Below the pieces are notes generated by a model. That model was not told the DNA's origin and searched no databases. It saw only the letters and a program-made list of their open reading frames with translations. A stretch of 34,134 nt of DNA from Halobacteriales archaeon (GTDB taxonomy: Archaea > Halobacteriota > Halobacteria > Halobacteriales > SKNY01). Made by a program: the position numbers and the translations under genes. The stretch covers positions 1 to 34,134 of the forward strand of contig SKQO01000035.1 of assembly GCA_007118975.1 (NCBI GenBank). Direction: 5' to 3'. Numbering within the stretch: the stretch's first letter is position 1; every line of letters starts with the position of its first letter. This document shows positions 1 to 9,169 of the stretch, in pieces.

Positions 1-422
1 ATCATCTTCAGGTTGTCGGCCATTGAGTTCATCTCACGAGTGAGGTACCGTTTCACCAGTGGATCGGTCAACGTCTCTAGGAATTCGGGACCCGGCCCCT
101 CCGCATCATTGACCAAACGTACATGTGTAGTATCGTTTTCATCCACAAGGCTGTACGTCATCGTCCCTTCGATATCACCGGTAAGTTCGTATGCCCGTCG
201 ACGGGGCGGGTCAAATTCGTTATCTCTGAATCTGCCGTCAAGCTTGGCACCAAGTATCTTGAAAGTGAAGGCACCTTCCGTCCCGCCCTCGGAAAGGTCC
301 GTGACGTCATCGATTTCGACGAGGCTCGGCATGATTTCCAGATGATTGGCGGGGACGGCGAGGTACTCGAAGACCTCGTCGATGGGTGCGTCGATACTGG
401 CGGCTGATTCGATTCGTGGCAT
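1..422 (-). CDS. SRPBCC-fold (polyketide cyclase/START-like) protein, 3' end cut by window
   Basis: The frame is open from an ATG at 422 to the window edge, giving at least 140 residues. It begins MPRIESAASIDAPIDEVFEY, the usual first strand and helix of the SRPBCC ligand-binding fold. It continues with the family pattern of alternating strands, and with VKRYLTREMNSMADNLK near the visible end, which fits the long C-terminal helix. Family members bind hydrophobic ligands or act as cyclases or dehydratases; the ligand here cannot be read from sequence. No signal peptide is visible, so it is probably cytoplasmic. The start is supported by a TATA-like element about 30 bases upstream. The stop codon lies outside the window. 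Confidence 0.8.
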   Translation of the reverse strand, partial: MPRIESAASIDAPIDEVFEYLAVPANHLEIMPSLVEIDDVTDLSEGGTEGAFTFKILGAKLDGRFRDNEFDPPRRRAYELTGDIEGTMTYSLVDENDTTHVRLVNDAEGPGPEFLETLTDPLVKRYLTREMNSMADNLKM

Positions 423-1115
423 TTCGTGCCGTGGTTTGCAATGTCATGTAACATAAACGTTGTCTCAACGTGCGAGACGGCAGTTCTTGGATGACGTGAC
501 CCTCTCACGAGGGCGGAATTCGTGCGCATCGCCGGATTCGGATTCTCCCGCGTGTCGCGACGCAGGCCCCTTCGAAAACAATCCAGCACTGTTTTTCCCC
601 CGATTGTTCTCGAGAGTCACTGCTCGGCGCAGTGGTGAATACGGGTTGCGTTGATACCCCCGCAGTATTCGATGCACTGATGCAAGCCCGAATGTGGACG
701 TAGTGTCGGCGGAGGGGAGAACGAGAACAAACTGGCGTACGGTCCTGTCAACCCCCACATCACGCCGGGACACACCACATCCCCCGGATGGGCATCAGTC
801 AAGAACTGTCGAACGGATACGTTCCCAGATCGGCGGTGTTATCGTTACAGGCGGATGCGCCGAGCCATGTGTCGATCAACACCCTCGCTCTCGATCAGGG
901 CCGAGTTGACACCGGTGAGCCGGGTGCCCTCACGATCCCACAGGCGCCGACCCACCCGGCTGCCAGCTACATTACCCCTACTCGACGCCAACGCTCCACG
1001 TGGTCGCCACCCCAGACTGGCTGGTTTCGGGGAATCCAGTCCTGATTCTTCCGATTGTTGGAGAACCGGCCCGCGCACAACCCCGACATCGTTCGTGTGA
1101 GACACCGCAGGTAGC
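423..1115. other. Gene-free stretch
   Basis: This stretch of almost 700 bases holds several short open frames on both strands. None has the acidic, third-position-GC character of the neighbouring genes or a recognisable family pattern. Apart from the promoter element at 449-458 I see no RNA gene, repeat or mobile-element end. It may be an old intergenic region or a gene decayed past recognition. Confidence 0.5.
449..458 (-). promoter_or_regulatory. TATA-like box for the SRPBCC gene
   Basis: Read on the minus strand, a TTTATGTTA-like AT-rich element stands out in GC-rich surroundings about 27-36 bases before the ATG at 422. This is the expected TATA spacing for a leaderless or near-leaderless haloarchaeal transcript. 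Confidence 0.45.
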
Positions 1116-1128
1116 TTTAATCTAAATA
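1116..1128 (+). promoter_or_regulatory. AT-rich promoter element ahead of the asparagine-synthase-like gene
   Basis: A short AT-rich run (TTTAATCTAAATA) lies 36-48 bases before the ATG at 1164, in otherwise GC-rich sequence. It fits an archaeal TATA box giving a short 5' leader, which would carry the inverted repeat at 1133-1159. Confidence 0.45.
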
Positions 1129-1132
1129 AAGG

Positions 1133-1159
1133 ACTCCGGCCGGTAGAACCGGCTGGAGT
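1133..1159 (+). promoter_or_regulatory. Inverted repeat (stem-loop or operator) just before the start codon
   Basis: The arms ACTCCGGCCGGT (1133-1144) and ACCGGCTGGAGT (1148-1159) are complementary over 12 positions with one exception, which would be a G-U pair in RNA. They are separated by the three bases AGA. The repeat ends four bases before the ATG at 1164 and lies downstream of the likely TATA box, so it may be an operator or a leader hairpin limiting ribosome access. Confidence 0.5.
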
Positions 1160-1163
1160 TACT

Positions 1164-3044
1164 ATGGCTGGCTTGTGTGGCGTCGTCCCCGATCCCCAGT
1201 ACGACATCGAGACGTTGACGTCCGGTCTGCAGCCGTTCGGTCACGAGCACCTCTCCGAGTGGCGCGGCGAAGCAGGGGCAGTGACCGTCGCTCACCATAC
1301 GCCGGTGGACCAACCCGCCAGTCCCGATGGGGACGAATCGTTGCTCTGGTTGTGGGGCGAGGTGTTCGGGACGTGCAATCCCACCGGGCACGTGAGGCGG
1401 CCGTTGGAGGATCCCGACGACACCGCAGCGTCGTACTGTGTCGAACAGATCGATCGCCATGGGATCGAGAGTCTGGCGGCGTTGAACGGCGAGTTCGCCG
1501 GCTGTCTGTACGATCCCGAGAACCGCACGCTCTCTATCTTTACCGACCGCTGTGGATTTCGACCGGTCTACTACACGATGTCGGGCTCGAACGAGTTCGT
1601 ATTTAGTACGGACGTGCAATCGATACCAGCGTATGACGGTGTAGAAACCGGCTTCGACGCGGATTATCTCACGGAATATCTCACGCTTCGGCGCACGTTT
1701 GGCGTCAAAACGCCACTCAGTGGCATCGAGCGTATTCCTCCGGGGTCCATCCTGCACGTTGACCTAGAGACCGGGGCGAGGCGCATCCAACGGTACTGGT
1801 ATCCACGCTACGAACCGATCTCTTCGTCGTTTGACCGTCACCTGGAGCGGTTTATCGACGTGTTCCTCCAGGTGCTCGCGGACCGGGTGGATCGCAGCCG
1901 GGACTACGGGTTGTTGTTGAGCGGGGGCGGTGACTCGCGGCTCATCCTTGCCGGCATGCGGGAACTGGACCTACCCGTCACGGCCTATCACATGAACGAC
2001 TGGGTCAACCAGGAGGCACGGATCGCCCAGCAGGTGGCAGAGACAGCGGACGTGGAACTGCGCTATCTCTGGCGTGAAGACGACTACCAGGTCGGCGCAC
2101 TCGAGCGTAACCCGAAGTTTATGGATTTCGTCGGATGGTTCAATCAGGCCCACGCCAGCGGGTTCGCGGATCAACTGATCGAGGAAATCGACGTCGTCCT
2201 GTCCGGCCACCTCGCGGGCGAGACGATCAAGCGATTCGATACGTTCTATCCCGAACGCAGAATCGGCGCGGTTCCCCTGCCCTCAGCAGCACCGATCGAG
2301 ACCGTCGCGGATTTCATCGATTTGCTTGACGCCGAGCTTCCGCCGTATCTGAACGGGAGTCGATCACTCCGCGAAATCCTCGAGGCGAACCTCACCACGC
2401 ATGGCGGACGCATCGATCACCATGGTGTCTCCTATGAATCGCTAGAGGATCTGCTCGTGTTCAACGAGCTCTACCCGGCGACCAACGACGGCGACTATTT
2501 CAACTATCGCGGGCTCACCCAGCAGCTGTCGACCTGGTCGCCTTTCATGGACCCCCGGATCCTCGAGTTCGCCCGCCACTATCCCATCGAATACCGGTTC
2601 CGGCGTGATCTCCGATACCGTGCCATCGAGCGTCTCTCGCCGGCACTGGCGGAAATCCCCGATGCAAACACCGGGGTTCCACTCACCAGACCCTTTCCCG
2701 TCCACTACAGTGTCGAAAAGCTCCACAAGGTGCGTCGGAATCAACTGGCACCGCTACTGGACGGCCTCACCGGTGAGCGCACCCCGGAGCCCCACTACGG
2801 CAACGGATCCTGGCAAAGCAACGTCGAGTTGATGCGAGAAGATCCGTTCATCTTCGAGACGCTGACCGACCGAAAAGAGCTCCTCGAGGAAATCCCGTTG
2901 CTCGGTCTCCAAGGGGCGTGGGAGAGCTATCGGGATCATCTCCAGGGGGCGAACAACAAATCGGAGCTGTACACGCTGATCGGCTTACTCAGCATGCCCG
3001 CAACGGAATCGATACTTCGCCGGGTGGACCCAGTGGAGGCGTGA
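1164..3044 (+). CDS. Asparagine-synthase-like protein (class II amidotransferase fold + ATP-pyrophosphatase domain)
   Basis: This 626-residue protein has the two-domain layout of the asparagine synthetase B family. The N-terminal Ntn-type domain (about 1-210) includes LNGEFAGCLYD near 108 and DRCGFRPVYY near 128. The C-terminal domain carries the PP-loop SGGGDS at 253-258, which binds ATP and activates a carboxylate as an acyl-adenylate. Family members transfer nitrogen to aspartate or modify glycans, peptides or antibiotics. The start reads MAGLCGVV where true glutamine-dependent enzymes read MCGI, so the nucleophilic Cys2 is replaced by Ala; the Cys at position 5 is not N-terminal. Glutaminase activity is therefore doubtful, and ammonia or another amine may be the donor. 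Such paralogs are common in haloarchaeal surface-polysaccharide regions, which fits the next gene. Confidence 0.85.
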   Translation: MAGLCGVVPDPQYDIETLTSGLQPFGHEHLSEWRGEAGAVTVAHHTPVDQPASPDGDESLLWLWGEVFGTCNPTGHVRRPLEDPDDTAASYCVEQIDRHGIESLAALNGEFAGCLYDPENRTLSIFTDRCGFRPVYYTMSGSNEFVFSTDVQSIPAYDGVETGFDADYLTEYLTLRRTFGVKTPLSGIERIPPGSILHVDLETGARRIQRYWYPRYEPISSSFDRHLERFIDVFLQVLADRVDRSRDYGLLLSGGGDSRLILAGMRELDLPVTAYHMNDWVNQEARIAQQVAETADVELRYLWREDDYQVGALERNPKFMDFVGWFNQAHASGFADQLIEEIDVVLSGHLAGETIKRFDTFYPERRIGAVPLPSAAPIETVADFIDLLDAELPPYLNGSRSLREILEANLTTHGGRIDHHGVSYESLEDLLVFNELYPATNDGDYFNYRGLTQQLSTWSPFMDPRILEFARHYPIEYRFRRDLRYRAIERLSPALAEIPDANTGVPLTRPFPVHYSVEKLHKVRRNQLAPLLDGLTGERTPEPHYGNGSWQSNVELMREDPFIFETLTDRKELLEEIPLLGLQGAWESYRDHLQGANNKSELYTLIGLLSMPATESILRRVDPVEA

Positions 3045-3132
3045 TGTCCCCCATCCCGCGATCCGACACCGACAGTTGAACGCGTCGTGAGCCGGGACTG
3101 AGCACGTCGAGCATGACAACTCGACAAAAGAA

Positions 3133-3960
3133 TCAGACGACGTCGCACCCAGTCCGGCCACCGCGGACATCGAGCAAATCGGGATGTGCCTCGAGGTGAT
3201 GCGGGATGCCACCACGCCGGTTGGCGTCGTTCCTGATCGCTTGCCAGTCGCGATGCCGGATAAGAATCCGTGCCGGGATCTCGTCGAGATCGAGTAGTTT
3301 GGCCATGCAGAGCCGATGACTGCCGGAGTTATTGTGGATGAGTGTGCCGTCACGCCCGATGTTGACCGTCAGTTCGTCGAGCGTCGACGTCGACCGGTAG
3401 CCCTCATCACGAATGGCCCGGTATAGCTCGTCAAACTCCCGGAGCTCTGCAAGCAGTTCCTCGTCGGTTTTTTGCCGGATCCATCGGCTGTGTTGCCAGC
3501 GAGCGTTCAATTCTTGGTGAGGATCGATCAGCTGTCGATAGAATCGTGTCTCCTCCCAGGGGACCTCGTCCAGAAAGTGCTCCCGGAACCCCCGATAAAA
3601 GCTCAGGTCCTCCCAGCGATCGACAGCTCGGTCCCACGAACCGGGCACCACGCGACCCATATTCTCGTACATATCGAACCGGTCGCTCGAGTCGAGCTCG
3701 ATCCGGGGATGGGAGACCGGTCGCTGGATCCACTCGATGGTAGACGGATCGATCTTCCTGTGCACGAAAGGGTCGACATCCGAGTAGGAGAGCGGACGCC
3801 AACGATGGAGCAATTGTGCACGGCGGCGGAGATACTGGTGTCGTGCGTGGGCGCTCCCGTATTTTCGCACGTATCGACCCGAGACCACGGCCGTCCACAG
3901 CGGTCCGTGCTCACGCAGGTTGGCGAGAAACCGGCTGCTCAACGCCGCCACCTGGGCCAT
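3133..3960 (-). CDS. ParB-like domain protein of haloarchaeal glycan-region type
   Basis: This 275-residue protein probably starts at the ATG at 3960 (MAQVAALSS); the longer frame upstream is arginine- and cysteine-rich and unlike the rest. The N-terminal part is basic. The middle has DPSTIEWIQRP and a WDR...FYRGFREHF section. The C-terminal part has VNIGRDGTLIHNNSGSHRL followed by AKLLDLDEIPARILIRHRDW, which resembles the ParB/sulfiredoxin-like nucleotide-binding fold. I know similar haloarchaeal proteins from surface-polysaccharide clusters, where their role is unsettled. It converges on the asparagine-synthase-like gene with an 88-base gap. The family match is from memory; no catalytic role can be assigned. 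Confidence 0.7.
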   Translation of the reverse strand: MAQVAALSSRFLANLREHGPLWTAVVSGRYVRKYGSAHARHQYLRRRAQLLHRWRPLSYSDVDPFVHRKIDPSTIEWIQRPVSHPRIELDSSDRFDMYENMGRVVPGSWDRAVDRWEDLSFYRGFREHFLDEVPWEETRFYRQLIDPHQELNARWQHSRWIRQKTDEELLAELREFDELYRAIRDEGYRSTSTLDELTVNIGRDGTLIHNNSGSHRLCMAKLLDLDEIPARILIRHRDWQAIRNDANRRGGIPHHLEAHPDLLDVRGGRTGCDVV

Positions 3961-4030
3961 GCGTTCACATCCTCGGCCGTTCGCATAAAATTCAGGACGA
4001 GCCCGGTCGCATGATAGTCTGCATTGTTTA

Positions 4031-4976
4031 TCAGTCACGGATGGCCCCGCGTTCGAAGCGGCGCCAGGGTTCAAATCCCAGTTTGCCGTAGTACTCGATC
4101 AGCGTCGTCCAGTCGATCACGTACTGTTCGCAACCAGTGACCGCGAGTTCCTCCATGGCCAAGGCGATCATGTAGAGACCCCAGTAACGGCCGCGGTACT
4201 CCTCGTGGAGGTCCATCGGCCCGATGGCACCTGTCGTTCCCTCGGGTTCATCCGCGAAATTGAGCCCGGGACTCCGGTACGGCCGATCCGGGTGATTTGC
4301 TCGGAGAAAACCGACTGGATTGTCATCCCAGAAGAGCATTCGAAAATCGCGTTCCCCACCGGGATTCGACAGCACGTTTCGGCCTCGTACGCCCATCGAC
4401 CGGTAAACTGCTCCGCCAGAAACGCACGGGGTGTCTCCTCCCGATCGGCGGCGGTCTCGAGGCGCAGCGCCGGCCATTCAGCATCGACGTCGGCAAGGCG
4501 ATCCGGGAGCTCGCACCCGTCGATATCCCGCAACAGATCGATCACCGTTTTGGCGTGTCGAGGACGTCTCGATACCACGCTGGCGCCCCAGCCGGCAACC
4601 CCGGAAACAGATGTTAGGGGCCGCCGCCGAACTGCACCGTGTCCACGTCCGCCGCTTCGAGACGCTAGCGGGCAGTCGTCAAGACTCCCGTACCGAACCG
4701 AACCGGCTCCTCGTGGGCCGGATCGACGCCCAGCAGCGTGATCCACCTTGTATTGGTACCGTCATAGGTTCCACACGATCGAACGAATCGCTTGGTGATG
4801 ACGAAACCGTCCCCAGCCGCGATTCAATAACAGGCGATCTTCACGTTGTCCTTCGGATTGAACAGGTTCTGGACGAGCAACCAGAGTGGGACACGATAGT
4901 CATCAGTCACCCGGTTCCTGAGGTCCACCCCCGCGGCGATCTCCCGTCGGGTGGTTACCGGCTCGAGGGCTGGCAT
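4031..4976 (-). pseudogene. Decayed tandem-GNAT acetyltransferase
   Basis: Joining three minus-strand frames reconstructs a protein of about 315 codons, with two GNAT-like halves. The first half starts MPALEPVTTRREIAAGVDL at 4976, includes WITLLGVDPAHEEPVRFGTGVL (an acetyl-CoA-binding region) and LFPGLP. It has in-frame TGA (4824-4826), TAG (4665-4667) and TAA (4614-4616). The frame then shifts near 4555 to TVIDLLRDIDGCELPDRLAD and RAFLAEQFTGRWAYEAE, and again near 4380 to FRMLFWDDNPVGFLRANHPD, IGPMDLHEEYRGRYWGLYM and YYGKLGFEPW. The order matches haloarchaeal two-domain GNAT proteins. Three nonsense codons plus at least two indels mean it is not functional. Confidence 0.82.
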
Positions 4977-5074
4977 ACGACATCGTGCTCAACTGATCGA
5001 AGTAGCTGTTTTCTTGCCTCCCCCGCCAACAGCGCCCACCAACATTTTAGCCGCTCCCCCGCACCCGGGCAGAC

Positions 5075-5956
5075 ATGGTCATCGATCCGCACACCCACGC
5101 CTGGGGGCCGGCGCGACCGGATCATCCGTGGACGAACCCCGCACTGAGCGACCGCATCGGAGAATTCACGGTCCACACCGTCTTCGACGCCGACCGACTC
5201 CTCTCGGCGATGGATCGAGCCGCGATCGAGGAGGCGGTCCTGGTGGGCTATCCGATCTGTGACTGGACCGACAACTGGTATACGCGAGCGGCCGCGGCGA
5301 CACACGATCGGCTGTACGGGATCGTCATGGTGGATCCACTGGCGGACGGTGCGGGTGATCACCTCCGCGAGTGTATGGCCGTGGACGGGGTGATCGGGGT
5401 CCGATTGGGCGCGGCCTGTCCGCACGATCGGATGTGGGAGACGTTCGACGAATCCGCGACCTGGCTGCGGTCGGCCCTCGAGGCGGACGACTTCTGGGCG
5501 GCGGCCCAGGAAACCGACGCGACGATCCAGATCCTGTGTGATTATCGCCAGTTCGATCAGGCGCTCGCCGTCGTCGAACGGTACCCGGAACTGACCTATC
5601 TCTTCGATCACGTTGCCCACGCCGACCCGGACACGCCGCTCGAGGAGGGTGACTTTTCCACGATCGCGGACCTGGCTGCCTACGAGACAGTCGCTGTCAA
5701 GGTATCCGCCCTTCCGCATCTCTCCGAGGAACCGTTTCCGTACGCGGACATGCACGGGCACGTGCGCTGGCTGCTGGAGACGTTCGGTCGGAAACGCGTC
5801 GTGTGGGGGTCTGACTTTCCGAACGTGAGCGACGTGGCCACCTATCCCGAGTCACTCAACTGGATCTACCACGTCGAGGCCCTGTCGGCGGCAGATCGTC
5901 GGTGGCTGACCGAAGACGCGTTCGCGACACACGTCCTCGCACGTTCGGGAGAATGA
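5075..5956 (+). CDS. Amidohydrolase-2 family hydrolase, probable sugar-acid lactonase
   Basis: This 293-residue TIM-barrel protein has the metal-binding pattern of the amidohydrolase-related family: DPHTH (His6, His8), FDHVAH (His179) and WGSDFPN (Asp247). Enzymes with this pattern include L-rhamnono- and L-fucono-1,4-lactonases and decarboxylases. It lies convergent with, and ten bases from, an alpha-L-rhamnosidase, so hydrolysis of L-rhamnono-1,4-lactone to L-rhamnonate is an attractive role, but substrate specificity cannot be read from sequence. The length is normal. No signal peptide is present, so it is cytoplasmic. Confidence 0.8.
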   Translation: MVIDPHTHAWGPARPDHPWTNPALSDRIGEFTVHTVFDADRLLSAMDRAAIEEAVLVGYPICDWTDNWYTRAAAATHDRLYGIVMVDPLADGAGDHLRECMAVDGVIGVRLGAACPHDRMWETFDESATWLRSALEADDFWAAAQETDATIQILCDYRQFDQALAVVERYPELTYLFDHVAHADPDTPLEEGDFSTIADLAAYETVAVKVSALPHLSEEPFPYADMHGHVRWLLETFGRKRVVWGSDFPNVSDVATYPESLNWIYHVEALSAADRRWLTEDAFATHVLARSGE

Positions 5957-5966
5957 CCCGCGGACC

Positions 5967-8900
5967 TCAGGCGAGTTCGAACTCGTATCGACCGGGACCG
6001 ACCACGAGCCGAACCTCGTCTTCGGTGGCACGCACGTGTTCCGGGGATTCCTCGACGGTCGATGGCGTTCCTGCCGACCAGATCGGGTGACCGTCGAGTT
6101 CGAGCGCCCGGGATTCGCCAGTCGGCACGTGCACGTCGGCGGTCACGTTGCCGGGTACCGTGACGTCGAGGACGAGTTCGTCTCCGGACCGGTCCCACTT
6201 GCTCGCCACGTGGCCGTAGGGCGTTTCCACGCTCGCGGAGGCCCACTCGAGGTCGGAGATGAAATGCGGCGCGATCGTGACACGCCGGTGCTCGCCGAAG
6301 CTGCGCTCGAATCTGAGCCCGCCCGGTACCCGGTAGAACCACTCCGAGACGAGCGCAAACGGGGAGTGATTGAGTGAGTTCATGCCCGAGCCGACGCGGT
6401 CGTCGCTGTCCCAGCGCTCCCACATCGTCGTCGCCCCCTGTTCGATCATGTATCCCCATCCCGGTCGCTCGCGCCGCGTGATGACCTCGTAAGCGAGATC
6501 TGCGTGACCGTGGTCCGCGAGGGCGTTAATAAGCGCGCGAGTGCCCAGGAAGCCGGTCTGAAGCGCACCGCCGGCGTCCTCGACGAGTGCCACCAGTTCG
6601 GCCACGAGGGCCTCCGTCGATTCGGCGGGAGCCAGCCCATACCACAGCGGTATCGCGTGGGCCGACTGGGTGCCTGGTTTGTACTGACCTGCCGTTGTAT
6701 CGAAGAACCTATCGTTAAACGCGTCGGCGATGGTGGCTGCTCGCTGGCCGTATCGCGATGCGTCCCCATCGTATCCCAGGACGTCCGCGATCTCGCCCAA
6801 TAGTCGCGTGCTCTGGAAATGATGGGCGGTGTTGAACAGCTCGAACGGCGCGCCACGACGGCCGTCGGCCGCTTCGAGCGCGAGCCAATCCCCGTAACTC
6901 CCGTACGATTCGGGCACGATACTGTCTTCGGCGACCTCGTGCCAGTACTCGACGTACCGGCGCATCATGTCGTAGTTCTCGGCGAGTACCCGATCGTCCC
7001 CGTAGTGGACGTACAAGTACCAGGGAAGAACGACGGCCGTCACCGTCCACGACGGGTCCGCCGGATTCGTGACGTTCGTGCTCGGCACCACCGGCGGGAG
7101 ATAGCCGGCGTCCGCCTGGGCGTCGCGGTGATCCCGGAGCCACTTTTCGTGGAAGTTCCGCCCGTCGAAGTTGAAACAGAGCGATCTGGCGGCCAGTTGT
7201 GCATCACCTGTCCAGCCGAGGCGCTCGTCTCGCTGCGGACAGTCGGTCGGGATACTGTGCGTGTTGCTCCGGAGTCCCCGCCGCGCGTTCTCCTGAATCC
7301 ACGTCGTCCGTTCGTCCGAACAGTCGAACTGACCGATATCCGGGAGATCTGTATGAACCACCCGCGAGACCACCTCGGGAGACACCATCTCGTCGATGTC
7401 GCCTGCGATCTGAACGTATCGGTAGCCGTGATAGGTAAACCTGGGTTCGAACACCGAGGATTCCGCCCCCGCGGCCACGTACTCGTCGGTGGCCCGCGCC
7501 GACCGCAGATCGACTCGCGAGAGGCCGTTGTCGTCGAGCGCCTCTGCATACCGGATAGAGACCCGATCACCGCGCGACAATTCCTGGAGCCGGAGCTGTA
7601 CCCAGCCGGTGTGATTCTGACCGAAGTCGACGATCGGTCCCTCGGGATGATCGATGACGCCGATCGGTTCGAGCTCGTCGACGACCCGAATGGGCGGGGT
7701 TCGTTGCGGCGAGAGGTCGCCATCGGGCGCTCGCACGATCGCAGCCTGTTCCCAGTTGTCCGCCTCGAACCCAGGTTCGGTCCATCCTGGGTGCTCGTGT
7801 CTGGCGTCGTAGCATTCGCCATCGTAGATATCGTTCTCCCGAATCGGCCCGCTTGCGGCGCGCCACCGCTCGTCCGTGCGGACACGTTGCAGCCGACCAT
7901 CCGCATACCTGATGCGGAGTTCGAGATTGGCGCGGGGCGATCCGACCGCGGTCCAGTAGCCCGCCGATTTTTCGAACCACCCACGACCGAGGCGAATACC
8001 CACCGCATTCCGCCCCTGAGCGAGTGTCTCACTGACCTCGTAACTGTCGAAGAGGACCCGATCCCGGTAATCCGTCCAGCCGGGATTCAGAACGTGATCG
8101 CCGATTCGCGAGCCGTTGATATTGACGTCTCCGTAGCCGAGGGTGCTCGCGTGCAATCGCGCGGACTCGACCGTGCCGTCCACCGAGAACTCCGTGCGGA
8201 GCAATGGGGCACTCCCGGCGAACCGGGACGTCTGCTGTCCGTCCACGATTTTCGTACGACCCCACGGCTCACGCTCTACGGAGGACGAGGCGGTCACCTG
8301 ACAGCCTCGGGCACAATCGTCACCAGCGCTATCTTGCACTTCGATCGCAGCCAATGCCAACGTGGCCCATTGCTCGCGAACCCGCTGTGTTCGCAGTTCG
8401 CGGTCCCGATCGCTCGGTTCGTGTACCCACGGGTCGGTCGCCGTGATCCGGAGATATCGGCCGGCGATCGGCTCGATGTCGATCGACTCGCACTCGCCCC
8501 GATCTGGCGGCTCGAGGGGTGCCGATACACTCGACGCCGGATCCCCCAGGGACGCATCGCTCCCGATCTCAATTCGCACCGCCGTCGGGAATCCGAACGG
8601 CTCCGCCCCCGCCCACGAGCCAGCACTCACCGTGACACCGTCCGGCGTTTCCGGCCCGTCGATGGGGCTCGCCGGGAACAGGTCCACCCGTTCGATGGAG
8701 CGTTCCGCCCCGAGATCCAGCTGAATCCACGGCTCGGGATCGTCCCCCGCGGGCTCCCACGTCGATCGAAATCCGGCCGAGTCGCCGCCATCCGGCTGGT
8801 GACCGATCCAGGATCCGGAGAACGGCGCTTGCGGAGCGGTCCAGAAGCTCGCCGGTTCGCTCCACGGGCGCTCCTCCGACGTGCTGTTCCAGTATTTTAC

Positions 8901-9146
8901 CTGCCAGACGTACCGCGTATCGGCCGAAAGCGGTGGCCCCTCGTAGGGGACATCGACGGACCGGGCCGATTCGACACGGCCGGAGTCCCAAGTGGCATGT
9001 TCTGATGGCGGGTCACGCGTGACCCGCACGCGATACGCGACCTGTTCATCCATTGCTGGAAGTCGCCAGGAGAGCCGAGGGGCATCCGGGGGCACATTGG
9101 TCGCTCCCCGGTCGTGATCGACCCGCAACTCCGTCGCTGCCGTCAT
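5967..9146 (-). CDS. Alpha-L-rhamnosidase (GH78) with an inserted discoidin-like region
   Basis: This 1059-residue enzyme should release alpha-L-rhamnose from oligosaccharides or glycosides. The order is an N-terminal fibronectin-like domain (about 1-105, with DAPRLSWRLP and YVWQVKYW), an extra region at about 120-308, the Bac_rhamnosid N domain (about 310-480), a beta-sandwich (about 490-600), an (alpha/alpha)6 catalytic barrel (about 605-960) and a C-terminal beta domain. The barrel carries DCPQRDERLGWTGD at 635-648, the hallmark acidic motif. The insert includes PWIQLDLGAERSIERVDLFP and GRYLRITATDPW, typical of F5/8 type C carbohydrate-binding domains. There is no signal peptide, so it probably acts inside the cell on imported oligosaccharides. 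It follows the MazG-like gene by 23 bases and may be co-transcribed with it. Confidence 0.92.
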   Translation of the reverse strand: MTAATELRVDHDRGATNVPPDAPRLSWRLPAMDEQVAYRVRVTRDPPSEHATWDSGRVESARSVDVPYEGPPLSADTRYVWQVKYWNSTSEERPWSEPASFWTAPQAPFSGSWIGHQPDGGDSAGFRSTWEPAGDDPEPWIQLDLGAERSIERVDLFPASPIDGPETPDGVTVSAGSWAGAEPFGFPTAVRIEIGSDASLGDPASSVSAPLEPPDRGECESIDIEPIAGRYLRITATDPWVHEPSDRDRELRTQRVREQWATLALAAIEVQDSAGDDCARGCQVTASSSVEREPWGRTKIVDGQQTSRFAGSAPLLRTEFSVDGTVESARLHASTLGYGDVNINGSRIGDHVLNPGWTDYRDRVLFDSYEVSETLAQGRNAVGIRLGRGWFEKSAGYWTAVGSPRANLELRIRYADGRLQRVRTDERWRAASGPIRENDIYDGECYDARHEHPGWTEPGFEADNWEQAAIVRAPDGDLSPQRTPPIRVVDELEPIGVIDHPEGPIVDFGQNHTGWVQLRLQELSRGDRVSIRYAEALDDNGLSRVDLRSARATDEYVAAGAESSVFEPRFTYHGYRYVQIAGDIDEMVSPEVVSRVVHTDLPDIGQFDCSDERTTWIQENARRGLRSNTHSIPTDCPQRDERLGWTGDAQLAARSLCFNFDGRNFHEKWLRDHRDAQADAGYLPPVVPSTNVTNPADPSWTVTAVVLPWYLYVHYGDDRVLAENYDMMRRYVEYWHEVAEDSIVPESYGSYGDWLALEAADGRRGAPFELFNTAHHFQSTRLLGEIADVLGYDGDASRYGQRAATIADAFNDRFFDTTAGQYKPGTQSAHAIPLWYGLAPAESTEALVAELVALVEDAGGALQTGFLGTRALINALADHGHADLAYEVITRRERPGWGYMIEQGATTMWERWDSDDRVGSGMNSLNHSPFALVSEWFYRVPGGLRFERSFGEHRRVTIAPHFISDLEWASASVETPYGHVASKWDRSGDELVLDVTVPGNVTADVHVPTGESRALELDGHPIWSAGTPSTVEESPEHVRATEDEVRLVVGPGRYEFELA

Positions 9147-9169
9147 ACCGATTCCATCTCGGCTTGCTT

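Noticed and set aside
4060-4085. A T-arm-like GGTTCAAATCCC sequence suggesting a tRNA
   Set aside because: It lies within the GNAT remnant, where the opposite strand encodes the conserved KLGFEPW segment. No matching acceptor or anticodon arms surround it.
4431-5147. A 238-codon plus-strand frame over the GNAT remnant
   Set aside because: It lies antisense to the conserved GNAT segments and has no family similarity of its own.
6819-9005. A 728-codon open frame antisense to the rhamnosidase
   Set aside because: It shows no family motifs and is rich in Arg and Pro, as expected for the shadow of a GC-rich gene. The sense frame has clear GH78 motifs.
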